Source: Gordonia neofelifaecis NRRL B-59395
GTDB taxonomy: Bacteria > Actinomycetota > Actinomycetes > Mycobacteriales > Mycobacteriaceae
Assembly: GCF_000192435.1 (NCBI RefSeq)
Contig: NZ_AEUD01000001.1
Span: forward strand, 248,001 to 312,000
DNA length: 64,000 nucleotides
Direction of reading: 5' to 3'
Shown here piece after piece: positions 17,481 to 27,526 of the stretch. The position numbers and the translations under genes were made by a program. Below the pieces are notes generated by a model. It searched no databases and was not told where the DNA came from. It saw only the letters and a list, made by a program, of their open reading frames with translations. The number at the start of each line of letters is the position of its first letter. Position 1 is the stretch's first letter.

Positions 17481-19687
17481 CAGGATCCGGCCGGCTCGGC
17501 GTGGTGGCGGTGGCGGGTCATCATCTGCCGCTGGTGATCTCGGACCTGCTCGCCTGCGGCGGGCTGGGCCTCCCAGGTGCCGTCCGGCCGCAGTTCCCAG
17601 CAGCGGGTGCGCGGGTCCAGCGCGGACTCGAAGATGTCCTCCAGATCGGCGGTGAGTCTACGGTCGCGGACCTGGACCATCACCTCGACGCGGCGGTCGA
17701 GATTGCGGTGCATCATGTCCGCGCTGCCGATCCAGTACTCGTCCTGTGCACCGAACTGCAGAATGCGCGAGTGCTCGAGGAACTGCCCGAGAATCGACCG
17801 GACGACGATGTTCTCGCTGAGCCCTTCGACGCCGGGGCGCAGCGCGCAGATTCCGCGCACGACCACCTCGACGGGCACACCGGCCTGCGAGGCCCGATAC
17901 AGCGCGTCGACCACCTGCTCGTCGACGAGGGCGTTGGCCTTCAACCGGATCCGGGCGGCGGTGTCTCCGGCACGGTGCGCGGCGATCTCCGCGTCGATCC
18001 GGTCGATGATCCCGGTTCGGATGCCGTGCGGCGCCACCAGCAGGTTGCGGTACTCCTGCTTCCGCGAGTAGCCGGTCAGCGTGTTGAACAGATCGGTCAG
18101 GTCCGAGCCGATCTCCGGTGCCGCGGTGAACAGGCCGACGTCCTCGTAGAGGCGCGCGGTCTTCGGGTTGTAGTTGCCGGTGCCGATGTGGCAGTAGCGG
18201 CGCAGTGCCGGCCCCTCGCGGCGGATCACCAGACAGGTCTTGCAATGGGTCTTCAACCCGACCAGGCCGTATACGACGTGCACTCCGGCCTGCTCGAGTT
18301 TGCGGGCCCACTTGATGTTCGCCTGCTCGTCGAAGCGCGCTTTCAGTTCGACGAGCGCGACGACCTGCTTGCCCGCCGCGGCGGCGTCGATCAGCGCGTT
18401 GACGATGGGGGAGTCGCCGGAGGTGCGGTACAGGGTCTGCTTGATCGCGAGCACCTGCGGATCGGCTGCGGCCTGTTCGATGAACCGCTGAACGCTGGTG
18501 GAGAACGAATCGTACGGATGATGCACCAGGACGTCACCGTCGCGCAGAGTGGCGAAGATGCTCTTCGGCGTCTCGCGCTCACCGAAGGCCGGGTGCGTGG
18601 CGGGCACCACCGGGCGCTCCTTCAGCTGGGGGCGGTCGAGCCCGTAGATCTGCCACAGGCAGGTCAGGTCGAGCAGGCCCGGAACCTGGATCACGTCGGC
18701 GGGATCGACGTCGAGCTCGCGCAGCAGCAGCTCCAGCATGTGCTCGGTCATGTCGTCGCCGACCTCGAGTCGCACCGGGGAGCCGAATCGGCGGCGAGCG
18801 AGTTCCCGTTCGAGCGCCTGCAGCAGATCCTCGTCGCGGTCCTCGTCGACCTCGAAATCGGCGTTGCGGGTCACCCGGAACACGTGGTGCTCCACGATCT
18901 CCATGCCGGGGAACAGCTCCGACAGATTCGCGGCGATCAGGTTCTCGACCGGGAGGAACAGTGCAGGCCGGGGACCGTCGTCGTCCGGGTCGCCGGACGG
19001 CGCCAGCTGATCGACGCGGACGAACCGGCTGACGTTGTCGGGCACCTTCACGCGCGCGAAGTGCTCGCCGCCGTAATTGCTCGGCGATCCGCCGTCCGAC
19101 CGGTCCCGCACGGTCACCGCCAGGTTCAGACTGAGCCCGGAGATGTACGGGAAGGGATGTGCGGGGTCGACGGCCAGCGGCGTCAGGACCGGGAACAACT
19201 CGTTGTGGAAGTGCGCCTGCATCCGCACCCGCTGCACGGCCGTGAGGTCGTCCCAGCCGATGATCCGGATGTTCTCGCCCGTCAGCGCCGGGGCCACCGA
19301 GTCGCGGAACACGCGGGCGTGCCGGTCGGCGATCTTCTGCGAACGCAGCGCGATCATCTGCAATTGCTCGCGCGGCGACCGCCCGTCGGCCGACCGGACC
19401 GACAGCCCGGTCTCATCGCGACGCTTGAGGCCGGCCACCCGCACCATGAAGAACTCGTCCAGGTTCGAGGCGAAGATGGCGAGGAACTTGGCCCGCTCCA
19501 GCAACGGCAGCGAGACGTCCTCGGCGAGCGCCAGCACGCGCGAGTTGAAGTCGAGCCAGCTGAGCTCGCGGTTGAAGTAGCGGTCGGCGGGCAGATCCGC
19601 CGCCTCGTCCGGGTCCACGGTCTCGGCGGGCAATGCGGCGGGCAGGGCCGTCAGGGATTCGTTCTCGATCTCTTCCGTGGCACTCAC
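17480..19687 (-). CDS. ppk: Polyphosphate kinase 1
   Basis: A 735-residue enzyme that reversibly polymerises the ATP gamma phosphate into polyphosphate. The N-terminal domain starts near residue 32 with [17 protein letters not shown]; the catalytic C-terminal domains show [27 protein letters not shown] and the region [19 protein letters not shown], whose His near residue 500 is a candidate for the autophosphorylated residue. The start is GTG at 19687, 15 bases after the fbiD stop. The gene leads the minus-strand ppk-mutT1 pair. Confidence 0.95.
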   Translation of the reverse strand: MSATEEIENESLTALPAALPAETVDPDEAADLPADRYFNRELSWLDFNSRVLALAEDVSLPLLERAKFLAIFASNLDEFFMVRVAGLKRRDETGLSVRSADGRSPREQLQMIALRSQKIADRHARVFRDSVAPALTGENIRIIGWDDLTAVQRVRMQAHFHNELFPVLTPLAVDPAHPFPYISGLSLNLAVTVRDRSDGGSPSNYGGEHFARVKVPDNVSRFVRVDQLAPSGDPDDDGPRPALFLPVENLIAANLSELFPGMEIVEHHVFRVTRNADFEVDEDRDEDLLQALERELARRRFGSPVRLEVGDDMTEHMLELLLRELDVDPADVIQVPGLLDLTCLWQIYGLDRPQLKERPVVPATHPAFGERETPKSIFATLRDGDVLVHHPYDSFSTSVQRFIEQAAADPQVLAIKQTLYRTSGDSPIVNALIDAAAAGKQVVALVELKARFDEQANIKWARKLEQAGVHVVYGLVGLKTHCKTCLVIRREGPALRRYCHIGTGNYNPKTARLYEDVGLFTAAPEIGSDLTDLFNTLTGYSRKQEYRNLLVAPHGIRTGIIDRIDAEIAAHRAGDTAARIRLKANALVDEQVVDALYRASQAGVPVEVVVRGICALRPGVEGLSENIVVRSILGQFLEHSRILQFGAQDEYWIGSADMMHRNLDRRVEVMVQVRDRRLTADLEDIFESALDPRTRCWELRPDGTWEAQPAAGEQVRDHQRQMMTRHRHHAEPAGS

Positions 19688-19701
19688 GGGTCAATTGTGG
19701 A

Positions 19702-20433
19702 CTATCGGCAGTGCGCTGTCCTGTCAGCCGAGAGGTTTCCGGCGTCCGCGTGTCGAGGTGCGGCGAGCGCACTCCTCGTCGCCGGGCCGACGCCCAGCCC
19801 GATCGCCGCCGTCAGGTCGGCGGGCGTGTCGACGTCGGTGCGCAGACGGTTCCAGCGCAGCCCGCCCGGATCGAGTTCGACGGCGCCCGCAGCCCGGTGC
19901 GCGGCCGCCGACATCGGTCCGAACCGCGGAGCCGGCGGCTTCGTGGCGCGCACCACGAGCATCGAGGTGCCCTCGCCCGCGCGATCGGCGACGAACGCCG
20001 CAGGCGCGCCCCGGTCGATCGCCTCGGCCGCGGCGGTGAGCGCGTCGGCGAGGGTCTCGGCGTCCAGTGCGGCGAGATCGGCCTGGAGTGCGGCGACGAA
20101 CTCGGCGTCCGGTGCGACGGCGGCGATTCCGTGTGCGAGCGCGGCGTTCAGCGGTGTCCGGTCGAGCCCAGGATCGTCGGGGGCGGGCTCGTCGAGGGCG
20201 AGGGCGCCGTGATCGGCGACGACCGCGTGCACGTTCGGGTCGGGGCTCACCACGACCACCCGGTCGACGCCCGCGTCGCGGACCGCGCCCAGCGTGTCGG
20301 TGAGCATCGCGGTCACCAGGCTGCGTCGGCGGTCGGCCGACGGCACCGCCGACGCCAGCCGTGACTTCGCGTCGTCCAGACGTTTGACGGCGAGGACGAC
20401 GGCGACCGAGGGCGGGACGGACATGGTCACCAT
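19702..20433 (-). CDS. fbiD: Phosphoenolpyruvate guanylyltransferase of F420 synthesis (FbiD/CofC)
   Basis: A 243-residue nucleotidyltransferase. It joins PEP (in mycobacteria) to GTP to form the precursor of coenzyme F420. Visible signatures are [17 protein letters not shown] at the N-terminus, [13 protein letters not shown] (the metal/nucleotide site), [30 protein letters not shown] and [11 protein letters not shown] near the C-terminus. Two starts are possible, ATG 20433 and ATG 20424, separated by three codons; neither has a Shine-Dalgarno sequence. It lies upstream of ppk with 14 bases between and is divergent from gpsA, matching Rv2983-Rv2982c. Confidence 0.88.
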   Translation of the reverse strand: MVTMSVPPSVAVVLAVKRLDDAKSRLASAVPSADRRRSLVTAMLTDTLGAVRDAGVDRVVVVSPDPNVHAVVADHGALALDEPAPDDPGLDRTPLNAALAHGIAAVAPDAEFVAALQADLAALDAETLADALTAAAEAIDRGAPAAFVADRAGEGTSMLVVRATKPPAPRFGPMSAAAHRAAGAVELDPGGLRWNRLRTDVDTPADLTAAIGLGVGPATRSALAAPRHADAGNLSADRTAHCR

Positions 20434-20560
20434 GGTGCAGCACGTGCGGGCCCGATCGCTCGTCGGGCCGTGCGCGCGGCGTCACCGGTCAATCGGTTCG
20501 GCGGCTCGCGGCCGGGAGATAGGGTGGACCGCAGTTTCTATCCGGGCGGAGGAGTGCGAC

Positions 20561-21571
20561 GTGCGTGCAGTGGTGATGGGTGCCGGTTCCTGGGGCACCG
20601 CAGTGGCGAAGGTACTCGCCGACGCGGGCAATGATGTCAAGATCTGGGCGCGTCGCCCCCAACTGGTGGAGCAGATCAATACCCGGCACGAGAACGGCGA
20701 CTACCTGCCCGGGATCACGCTGCCCGAGAACCTGCGTGCGGTGAGCTCGGTCGAGGAGGCGCTGGCCGACACCGAACTCGTGGTGTGCGCGGTGCCGTCG
20801 CAGTCGTTGCGCGACAACCTCGTCGGCTGGCGGGCGCATCTGCCCGCGGACGCGATCCTGCTCTCGCTCGCCAAGGGCGTCGAGACGAGTTCGGGCAAAC
20901 GGATGAGTGAGGTCATCGGTGAGGTGACCGGCTTCCCGGCACGGCAGATCGCGGTGCTGACCGGACCCAATCTCGCGAAGGAAGTCGCGCAGGGGCAGCC
21001 GGCCGCGACCGTCATCGCCTGCGTCGACGAGGCGCAGGCCGTCCGGGTGCAGCAGGCCTTCGCCACCGGCTATTTCCGGCCCTACACCAACGTCGACGTC
21101 GTCGGCTGCGAGATCGGCGGCGCGGCGAAGAACGTCATCGCTCTCGCGTGCGGCATGGCGTCCGGCATGGGCTTCGGCGAGAACACCCTCGCCACGATCA
21201 TCACCCGCGGGCTGGCTGAGACCATCCGGCTCGGCGTGGCACTCGGCGCCGACATCACCACGCTCGCCGGACTGGCAGGCATCGGCGACCTCGTCGCGAC
21301 ATGCTCGTCGCCGCTGTCGCGTAACCGCACATTCGGCGCGCGGCTCGGTGAGGGCGCGAGCCTGGCGCAGGCCCAGGCCGCCACCAACGGGCAAGTGGCC
21401 GAAGGCGTCAAGTCGTGCTCGTCGGTGCTCGCCCTGGCGAAGACCCACGGGGTGGAGATGCCGCTGACCGAGGCCGTTCATCAGGTGTGCCATGAGGGCA
21501 TGTCGGTGCCGGACATGGTCAGCGCGCTCCTCGGCCGCAGCACCAAGCCCGAGGTCTACGGTCCGGCCTGA
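20561..21571 (+). CDS. gpsA: Glycerol-3-phosphate dehydrogenase [NAD(P)+]
   Basis: Reduces dihydroxyacetone phosphate to sn-glycerol 3-phosphate for phospholipids. The 336-residue protein has the nucleotide-binding [17 protein letters not shown] at residues 6-22, [21 protein letters not shown], the catalytic-Lys region [17 protein letters not shown] and the C-terminal [22 protein letters not shown] 20561 is chosen because GGAGGAG lies eight bases upstream. In M. tuberculosis ddlA follows gpsA; here the DUF3515 gene converges from the other strand instead. Confidence 0.95.
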   Translation: MRAVVMGAGSWGTAVAKVLADAGNDVKIWARRPQLVEQINTRHENGDYLPGITLPENLRAVSSVEEALADTELVVCAVPSQSLRDNLVGWRAHLPADAILLSLAKGVETSSGKRMSEVIGEVTGFPARQIAVLTGPNLAKEVAQGQPAATVIACVDEAQAVRVQQAFATGYFRPYTNVDVVGCEIGGAAKNVIALACGMASGMGFGENTLATIITRGLAETIRLGVALGADITTLAGLAGIGDLVATCSSPLSRNRTFGARLGEGASLAQAQAATNGQVAEGVKSCSSVLALAKTHGVEMPLTEAVHQVCHEGMSVPDMVSALLGRSTKPEVYGPA

Positions 21572-21584
21572 GGCCTGGGTCCGG

Positions 21585-22190
21585 CTACTTGCCGAAGTCG
21601 AGCGGTGCCCGCTCCAGGTGCGCCTCGATGAGGGCCGACACGTCGGTGATCGGCGCGTTGCCCGCACCGACCGGGACCCACACGGCCACGTAGGGGCGGT
21701 GGTCGACGCTGACGAAGGCCTGACCGCGTCCGTCGATCGTATCGGTCATGAACCACTGCACCGGATTGATCACCTGCAGGGCGCTCGTCGGCGCGAGCTC
21801 ATCCGGGCGTTCCACGCCGCAGCGCAGCACCACCGGATCCGAATCCGGCTTGGTCCAGCGGACGGTCGTGCCGTCGACCGACTTGTCGCCGAAGTCGCCG
21901 AGCTTCTCCGGCAGCTGGTCGATGAACGCCGCGCACTTGGCAGAGTCCGCCGCGGAGGTGGCGTACGACTCCACGGGGGAGGACTCGGAGTCGCTCGAGG
22001 AGAAGTTGAGGGCGGCGTACGTGATGAAACCCGCGAGCACCATGACCGGAATCGCGACCAGCGTGGCGATGAGAGCGGGACTCAGTCGCGAGCCGCTCTC
22101 GGCGGCCGCCTTTGTCGTCGACGACGTCTCGGACGTCTGCTCGTCGGCCGGCTTCAGCTCGGCGGACTTCTTCTCGGTCCCATCGCTCAT
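21585..22190 (-). CDS. DUF3515 membrane-anchored protein
   Basis: A 201-residue protein with a Lys/Ser/Thr-rich cytoplasmic N-terminus, one transmembrane helix at about 38-62 (LIATLVAIPVMVLAGFITYA) and an external domain of about 130 residues with two Cys (AKCAAFIDQL and LRCGVERP) that could form a disulfide. The pattern VRWTKPDSDPVVLRCGVERP and NPVQWFMTD is that of DUF3515, corresponding by position to Rv2980. Function unknown. It lies 13 bases from the convergent gpsA stop and is divergent from thiL. Confidence 0.8.
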   Translation of the reverse strand: MSDGTEKKSAELKPADEQTSETSSTTKAAAESGSRLSPALIATLVAIPVMVLAGFITYAALNFSSSDSESSPVESYATSAADSAKCAAFIDQLPEKLGDFGDKSVDGTTVRWTKPDSDPVVLRCGVERPDELAPTSALQVINPVQWFMTDTIDGRGQAFVSVDHRPYVAVWVPVGAGNAPITDVSALIEAHLERAPLDFGK

Positions 22191-22257
22191 ACCGCCAGTG
22201 TGGTCGATGAGCGGTGTCGGCCGGAAATCAGCCGGCGGACCGGCGGCGGGCGCCCGG

Positions 22258-22263
22258 TAGCAT
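22258..22263 (+). promoter_or_regulatory. -10 element for thiL, probable leaderless start
   Basis: TAGCAT is followed by CAGCGCC and then GTG at 22271; no Shine-Dalgarno sequence is present. Confidence 0.5.
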
Positions 22264-22270
22264 CAGCGCC

Positions 22271-23263
22271 GTGAAGACGGTGGGTGAAGTCGGTGAACGC
22301 GAACTGATCGCGATGTTCACCACTGCCGCGCGATCCGTCGGGGGATCGGGCGACGTGGTGATCGGATCCGGCGACGACGCCGCGGTGTTCGTCCCCACCG
22401 GGCCGGTGGTGGTCAGCACCGACACCGCGGTGGCGGGCAGGCATTTCCGCTTCGACTGGTCGAGCCCGCGGCAGATCGGCGCCCGCGCCGTGGTCCAGAG
22501 TGCCGCCGACATCGCCGCGATGGGCGGTGTCCTCACCGGCGTGGTGGTCTCGATCGGCTGCCCGCCGCAGACGCCGGTGGATCGGGTCCTCGAACTCAAC
22601 GCGGGCATCGTCGAGCAGAGCCATCGATACGGCGCCCGCGTGCTCGGCGGCGACCTCGTCTCCTCGGCAGAGGTCGTGCTGACCGTGACCTCGCTGGGCG
22701 TGCTCGAGGGCACCGCGGCGGTCGCACTGGTCGGCGCGATCGCCGGTGACGTGCTCGCGGTGAGCGGACCGCTCGGCGGGCCGGCGGGCGGGCTCGCGGC
22801 GCTGTCGGCCGTCGAGCACGGCGCCGATCCGGGGCTTCTCGAGCAGTTCGCCGACCTGGTCGCGGCGTACCGGCTGCCCGCCCCGGACCTGTCGCAGGGT
22901 CGAGTGGCCGCCGTCGCCGGGGCCCACGCCATGACCGACGTGTCCGACGGCCTGGTGGAGGAGCTCATCACCATGTCGGGGGCCTCGCAGGTCCGGCTGG
23001 ACGTGCAGTCGTCGGCGGTGCCGCAGGCGAGCGGGCTGTCGGAGCTGGGCGCGGCCCTCGGCGTCGACCCGGCGCGATGGGCGCTCGCCGGAGGTGAGGA
23101 GCACGAACTGCTCGCGGCCTTCGAGCCCGCGCACGTGCCCGCCGGATGGACGGTGATCGGTGAGGTGTCGGTGGGCGGGACGATCGGGGACGAGGCCGGG
23201 GCCCGTGTGGACGGCGTGCCGGTCGGCGAGATCCGCGGGTGGCAGTCGTTCACCGACGTGTGA
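22271..23263 (+). CDS. thiL: Thiamine-monophosphate kinase
   Basis: Phosphorylates thiamine monophosphate to thiamine diphosphate, the active cofactor. The 330-residue AIR-synthase-like protein shows GSGDDAAVF (about 31-39), [26 protein letters not shown]-like [27 protein letters not shown] and GGEEHELLA, all typical of ThiL. GTG 22271 is preferred over the upstream ATG at 22214 because of the -10 spacing and conserved start ([10 protein letters not shown]). The order thiL then ung is shared with M. tuberculosis (Rv2977c-Rv2976c), with a gamma-carbonic-anhydrase gene inserted here. Confidence 0.93.
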   Translation: MKTVGEVGERELIAMFTTAARSVGGSGDVVIGSGDDAAVFVPTGPVVVSTDTAVAGRHFRFDWSSPRQIGARAVVQSAADIAAMGGVLTGVVVSIGCPPQTPVDRVLELNAGIVEQSHRYGARVLGGDLVSSAEVVLTVTSLGVLEGTAAVALVGAIAGDVLAVSGPLGGPAGGLAALSAVEHGADPGLLEQFADLVAAYRLPAPDLSQGRVAAVAGAHAMTDVSDGLVEELITMSGASQVRLDVQSSAVPQASGLSELGAALGVDPARWALAGGEEHELLAAFEPAHVPAGWTVIGEVSVGGTIGDEAGARVDGVPVGEIRGWQSFTDV

Positions 23264-23280
23264 CCTGATTAGATCGTCAC

Positions 23281-23805
23281 ATGGCTGTCTATGCACTCGG
23301 CGATCGCGAGCCGGTACTCGGCAAGGACGTGTTCATCCACCCCGACGCCACCGTCATCGGCGCGGTGACCCTCGGCGACGGAGTCTCGGTCTGGCCGGGT
23401 GCGGTGCTCCGCGGCGACTACGGGACCATCACGGTCGGTGCCCGCACCAACATCCAGGACGGCACCGTCATCCACTGCACGTTCACCGAACCCACGGTGA
23501 TCGGTGCGGGCTGCGTGGTCGGGCACAATGCGCACATCGAGGGCTCGACGATCGGCGACGACTGCCTGATCGCGTCGGGCTCGGTGGTGCTCAACCGATC
23601 GGTGATCGGCTCCGGGTCGGTGATCGGCGCGGGCGCGGTGGTGTCGTACGGATTCACCGTGCCGGAGCGCTCGATGGCGCTCGGCGTGCCCGCGAAGGTA
23701 CGGGAGGGGCATCAGGTCCCGGAGGGCCACCTCGAACAGAACACCGAACTGTACTTCCAGAACGGGCAGTACTATCGCGCGAACCTCCGGCGGCTCGACG
23801 CGTGA
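23281..23805 (+). CDS. Gamma-carbonic anhydrase family hexapeptide-repeat protein
   Basis: A 174-residue left-handed beta-helix protein built of hexapeptide repeats ([31 protein letters not shown]). Potential zinc ligands are the His in VIHC and the two in GHNAH, as in gamma-class carbonic anhydrases; the family also includes acyltransferase-like YrdA/PaaY proteins, so activity is uncertain. The ATG follows TTAGAT and six bases, suggesting a leaderless start. Its stop overlaps the ung GTG (GTGA), linking expression of the two. Confidence 0.85.
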   Translation: MAVYALGDREPVLGKDVFIHPDATVIGAVTLGDGVSVWPGAVLRGDYGTITVGARTNIQDGTVIHCTFTEPTVIGAGCVVGHNAHIEGSTIGDDCLIASGSVVLNRSVIGSGSVIGAGAVVSYGFTVPERSMALGVPAKVREGHQVPEGHLEQNTELYFQNGQYYRANLRRLDA

Positions 23806-24479
23806 GCGCGAAGCCGCTGTCGGAGCTCGTCGATCCGGGTTGGGCGCAGGCGCTGGCGCCGGTCGAGGGCGTCGTCGCGCAGATGGGGGAGTTCCTCCGC
23901 GCGGAGAACGCGGCGGGCCGCCGCTATCTGCCGGCCGGACAGAACGTGCTCCGTGCGTTCAGCCAGCCGTTCGACGACGTGCGCGTGCTGATCGTCGGGC
24001 AGGATCCCTATCCGACGCCGGGCCACGCCGTCGGGCTCAGCTTCTCCGTCGCACCCGACGTGCGGCCGATCCCGCGGTCGTTGCAGAACATCTACAACGA
24101 GTACTGCGAGGACCTCGGCTATCCCCGGCCGACCAACGGCGACCTGACGCCGTGGACCGAGCAGGGCGTGCTGCTGCTGAACCGGGTTCTGACGGTGATG
24201 CCCGGCGAGCCCGCGTCGCACCGCAACAAGGGCTGGGAGCAAGTCACCGAATGCGCGATCAAGGCGCTCGCCGCCCGCGATGAGCCGATGGTCGCGATCC
24301 TGTGGGGCAACGATGCGCGACAGCTGGTGAAATGGCTGCCGGACATCCCGGTGATCGAATCCGCGCATCCGTCGCCGCTGTCGGCGTCTCGCGGCTTCTT
24401 CGGGTCGAAACCGTTCTCCCGCGCCAACGAGGAACTGCTCGACCTCGGCGGCGATCCCGTCGACTGGCGCCTGCCCTGA
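23802..24479 (+). CDS. ung: Uracil-DNA glycosylase
   Basis: Removes uracil from DNA in base excision repair, important in GC-rich genomes where cytosine deamination is frequent. The 225-residue family 1 enzyme has the catalytic water-activating motif GQDPYP (about 65-70), LLLNRVLTV, and the minor-groove loop HPSPLS (about 188-193). GTG 23802 overlaps the previous stop and gives a length like the M. tuberculosis enzyme (227). It converges with the enoyl-CoA hydratase gene, only eight bases apart. Confidence 0.96.
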   Translation: MSAKPLSELVDPGWAQALAPVEGVVAQMGEFLRAENAAGRRYLPAGQNVLRAFSQPFDDVRVLIVGQDPYPTPGHAVGLSFSVAPDVRPIPRSLQNIYNEYCEDLGYPRPTNGDLTPWTEQGVLLLNRVLTVMPGEPASHRNKGWEQVTECAIKALAARDEPMVAILWGNDARQLVKWLPDIPVIESAHPSPLSASRGFFGSKPFSRANEELLDLGGDPVDWRLP

Positions 24480-24487
24480 TCGACGGG

Positions 24488-25276
24488 CTACCGCACGCCG
24501 CGGTAGTCCGGCGCGCGCTTGGCCAGGAAGGCGTCGACGCCCTCGACCCCTTCCGGCGTCGTGCTGAGCGCCGAGATCGAGGCGGCTTCGGCCGTGAGCT
24601 GATCGGCGAGAGTGCTGGTGGCGCTCCGATGCAGCAGCCGGCGGATCGCGGTGTACGAGCCGCGCGGACCGGAGGCCAGCTTCACTGCGGTCGCGTGTGC
24701 GGCCTGTTCGACGGCGTCGTCGTCGACGAGCTCGGAGAGGATGCCGAGTTCGAGTGCACGGTCGGCGGCCAGGATCTGATCGGTCATGATGATGTGCCGC
24801 GCGCGGGCGGCGCCGACCGCGCGCGGAAGCAGCCACGACATCCCGCCGTCCGGCGAGAGGCCGATTCCGGGGTATGCCGGGCGCAGCTTCGTCGCGGTGC
24901 CGCCGATCGCGATGTCGGCGTGCAGCACCAGACTCATGCCGGCGCCGGCGGCCCAGCCCTTGACCGCGGCGACCACGGGGAGTTCGCTCTCGTAGAGGAA
25001 TTCGATCGTGGAGTGCAGATCGTCGGCCAGCCCGCGCAGGTAGTCACCGCGATCGTCGGCCGCGGCGAACGCGGCGACGTTGCCGCCCGCGCAGAAGTTC
25101 TTGCCCGCTCCGCGCAGCAGTACGGCGCCGGCGTCGAGCTTGCCGCGGGTCACCGCGCGCAGCGCCTCGCGGCCCTCGAGGACCAGGTCGTGGTCGAGTG
25201 CGGTGCCGGCATCGCTTGTGGAAACGGTGAGGTTCAGGACGCCGTCGTCGTCGACGTAGATGAGATCAGAAGCCAT
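24488..25276 (-). CDS. Enoyl-CoA hydratase/isomerase family protein
   Basis: A 262-residue crotonase-fold protein. The oxyanion-hole segments are GAGKNFCAGGNVAAF (about 56-70) and VKGWAAGAGMSLVLHADIAI (about 105-124). The usual hydratase Glu pair is not obvious: the second site reads LSPDGGMSWLLPR with Asp where hydratases often have Glu, so an isomerase or other crotonase reaction is as likely as hydration. ATG 25276 is used because MASDLIYVDDDGVLNLTV is the expected start and TAAAGT lies eight bases upstream. ACGGAACGCTCGGT just upstream is a weak inverted repeat. Confidence 0.85.
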   Translation of the reverse strand: MASDLIYVDDDGVLNLTVSTSDAGTALDHDLVLEGREALRAVTRGKLDAGAVLLRGAGKNFCAGGNVAAFAAADDRGDYLRGLADDLHSTIEFLYESELPVVAAVKGWAAGAGMSLVLHADIAIGGTATKLRPAYPGIGLSPDGGMSWLLPRAVGAARARHIIMTDQILAADRALELGILSELVDDDAVEQAAHATAVKLASGPRGSYTAIRRLLHRSATSTLADQLTAEAASISALSTTPEGVEGVDAFLAKRAPDYRGVR

Positions 25277-25284
25277 ACCCGAGT

Positions 25285-25290
25285 ACTTTA
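25285..25290 (-). promoter_or_regulatory. -10 element for the enoyl-CoA hydratase gene
   Basis: On the minus strand TAAAGT lies eight bases before ATG 25276. An imperfect inverted repeat (ACGGAACGCTCGGT, 25290-25303) overlaps the upstream side and could be an operator. Confidence 0.4.
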
Positions 25291-25375
25291 CGGAACGCTC
25301 GGTCACGCGGAACTCCGACGGGGGGAGTCCGGTGCTGATCAGCGGTTCGACGGTGGCGACCCCGGAGACGACGAA

Positions 25376-25404
25376 ATCGCCGCCCGGCAATGCCGGACGG
25401 CGAT
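25376..25404 (-). terminator. Terminator of rpmB
   Basis: On the minus strand ATCGCCGTCCGGC pairs with GCCGGGCGGCGAT (one mismatch) around the loop ATT, followed by TTCGTCGTC. It lies 19 bases after the rpmB stop. Confidence 0.7.
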
Positions 25405-25423
25405 CAGGTCAAGCGTTGAGCGC

Positions 25424-25615
25424 TCAGGCCTTGACGGTCTTGCCCGCCTTCAGGCACGAGGTGCACACGTTCTGGCGCTTCTTGTTGCCCGGGGCGACCT
25501 CGACACGCACAGACTGGATGTTCGGGTTCCAGCGGCGGTTGGTGCGCCGATGCGAGTGCGAGACCGACTTGCCGAAGCCGGGGCCCTTGCCACAAACGTC
25601 ACAGACGGCAGCCAT
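25424..25615 (-). CDS. rpmB: 50S ribosomal protein L28, zinc-binding form
   Basis: A 63-residue ribosomal protein. It has two CxxC pairs, CDVC near residues 5-8 and CTSC near 51-54, so it is the zinc-dependent (C+) form; related genomes often carry a second Cys-less copy used under zinc starvation. The centre [18 protein letters not shown] is the L28 signature. AGGGAG lies about seven bases upstream of ATG 25615. It is divergent from the DAK2-domain gene, with 246 bases between. Confidence 0.96.
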   Translation of the reverse strand: MAAVCDVCGKGPGFGKSVSHSHRRTNRRWNPNIQSVRVEVAPGNKKRQNVCTSCLKAGKTVKA

Positions 25616-25861
25616 GATCGAACTCCCTTGGTAGAAATCTTGGTCAGTAGTCAGCCGATCGTGAGCGCTGCGTAGCGCGCCGCGACAATCGGCAACCCGA
25701 ATAGAATAACCGGGCGATCCTCAGCTGTCCAAATCGGATGCGGTGGACCGGGCTCACCGTACCTGTCGGAACACGGATGTCGGAGTCGGGCGGTAACCTC
25801 GGGACACATTCGACGATCGTCGGCGCTGCACCTCGTCGGCGGGCCAGGAAGGTGGGTGGTC

Positions 25862-27526
25862 GTGCGGCTGATGACCGGTGACGCCAGCACCGCGATCAAT
25901 CCCCAGCTCATCAGGGACTGGGCGCACGCCTGCGCGGACGGCCTGGAGGCCATGCGCACAGAGATCAACGACCTCAACGTGTTTCCGATTCCGGATTCGG
26001 ACACCGGCAGCAACATGGCGCAGACCATGGCCGGCGCCGTCGCGGTGCTCGACGACCTCGACGATGAGTCCGACCTCTCGACGGTCACCCGGACACTGGC
26101 CGACGCCGCCGTCGGCTGCGCCCGCGGCAACTCCGGCGTCATCCTGTCCCAGATCCTGGTCGGCCTCGCCGATGCCGCAGACCTCGCCGTCGCCGAGGAC
26201 GACCACAGCTTCAACCGGCTGTGCATGAATGGACTGCGGCTCGGGGCTCTCGCCGCACGGCGAGCGGTCAGCGCGCCGCGCGAGGGCACCGTGCTCACGG
26301 TATTGAAGGTCGCCGCCCAGAGCGCCTCCGCCAACGTCCACGGCTCGCCCGCCGACCTCGCCCGCGCCGTCGCCGACGACTGCGCCGAGGCACTGGAGCT
26401 GACCCCGGAACAGTTGCCGGAGCTCGCGAGCGCAGGCGTGGTCGACGCCGGCGCGCGCGGTTTCCTGGTGATGGCGGATTCGATGGTGCTGGTCGTCAGC
26501 GGCGTCGCCAACAAACGGCGGGCCTACCGCGGCATCCTCACCGCCGGAACGACCGGCACCGGGCACGATGACGGTTCATGCGTGGGGGCGGGCGACACCG
26601 ACTTCGAGGTGATGTACCTGCTGGACGGCGCTGACGGCTCGCAGATCGGTGCCTTGCGCGACCGGCTCGGCGAGCTCGGTGACTCCATCGTCATCGTCGG
26701 CGACAGCTCCACGTCGGCCGAACGGTTCTCGGTGCACGTGCACACCGACGAGCCCGGACAGGCGGTGGAAGCGGGCCTCGCGCTCGGTCGACTCACCGAG
26801 ATCCGCATCAGCTGCTTCGCGCTCGACGCGATCCGGTCGGCGCCGGGCGCGAGCGAACCGGCTCCGCGGTTCAAGCGCGCGGTGGTCGCACTGGTCACCG
26901 GCGACGGCGCGGAGGAACTGTTCACCGAGGCCGGCGCGGCGGTCGTGCGGGCCGATCACGGCGTCCACCCGGCGACCCTGACCGAGGCGATCCGCGGCAC
27001 CGACAGCGCGCACGTGATCGTGATGGGCAACGGCATGATGTCGTCGCAGGATCTGGTGCAGGTCGGCGCACAGGCGCGGTCGACACAGCGGTCGGTGGTG
27101 TTCCTGCCGACGCTGTCGATGGTGCAGTGCCTGTCGGCCCTGGCAGTCCACGATCCGGCCGAGGAACCCGACGTCGATGCCTTCGCGATGGCGGAGGCTG
27201 CCGCAGGCACGCGGTGGGGGTCGCTGATGCGGTCCAACACCAAGATGATGACGCTGGCCGGCACCTGTGAGATCGGCGACACGCTCGGCCTCATCGGGTC
27301 GGACGTGCTGGTCATCGCGCACGAGCAGCGTCAGGCGGCGACCGCCCTGCTCGACCTGATGCTGGCCACCGGCGGTGAGATGGTCACCGTGCTGGCCGGC
27401 CGCGACCTGGACGTCCCCGCCCGCGAATCGATCGCGGAGCACCTGCGGTCGCACTATCCCGGCATCGAACTCGCGCTCTACGACACCGCGCAGTCGAGCC
27501 ATCTGCTCCAGGTAGGCATCGAGTGA
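25862..27526 (+). CDS. DAK2/FakA-like phosphotransferase
   Basis: A protein of about 554 residues. The N-terminal DAK2 kinase domain (about 5-200) shows NVFPIPDSDTGSNM with the Asp cluster that binds Mg-ATP, ARGNSGVILSQI and ASAGVVDAGARGF. The C-terminal half is the DUF1949/FakA-type region. FakA proteins phosphorylate fatty acids bound to a DegV/FakB partner; a DegV protein is encoded at 40.5 kb, so a FakAB pair is plausible. Two GTG starts are possible (25856, 25862); AGGAAGG is better spaced for 25862. Overlap with recG (GTGATG) is like M. tuberculosis Rv2974c/Rv2975c beside recG, where the gene is split; here it is intact. Confidence 0.85.
   Translation: MRLMTGDASTAINPQLIRDWAHACADGLEAMRTEINDLNVFPIPDSDTGSNMAQTMAGAVAVLDDLDDESDLSTVTRTLADAAVGCARGNSGVILSQILVGLADAADLAVAEDDHSFNRLCMNGLRLGALAARRAVSAPREGTVLTVLKVAAQSASANVHGSPADLARAVADDCAEALELTPEQLPELASAGVVDAGARGFLVMADSMVLVVSGVANKRRAYRGILTAGTTGTGHDDGSCVGAGDTDFEVMYLLDGADGSQIGALRDRLGELGDSIVIVGDSSTSAERFSVHVHTDEPGQAVEAGLALGRLTEIRISCFALDAIRSAPGASEPAPRFKRAVVALVTGDGAEELFTEAGAAVVRADHGVHPATLTEAIRGTDSAHVIVMGNGMMSSQDLVQVGAQARSTQRSVVFLPTLSMVQCLSALAVHDPAEEPDVDAFAMAEAAAGTRWGSLMRSNTKMMTLAGTCEIGDTLGLIGSDVLVIAHEQRQAATALLDLMLATGGEMVTVLAGRDLDVPARESIAEHLRSHYPGIELALYDTAQSSHLLQVGIE

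Noticed and set aside
16068-17537. Plus-strand frame with poly-Arg/Pro start over the hupB tail and mutT1
   Set aside because: Out-of-frame reading of the Lys/Ala repeats, not a protein.
17231-20212. Very long plus-strand open frame (993 codons) across mutT1, ppk and fbiD
   Set aside because: It is the antisense shadow of three well-recognised minus-strand genes; its translation is Arg/Gly/Val-rich with no domain.
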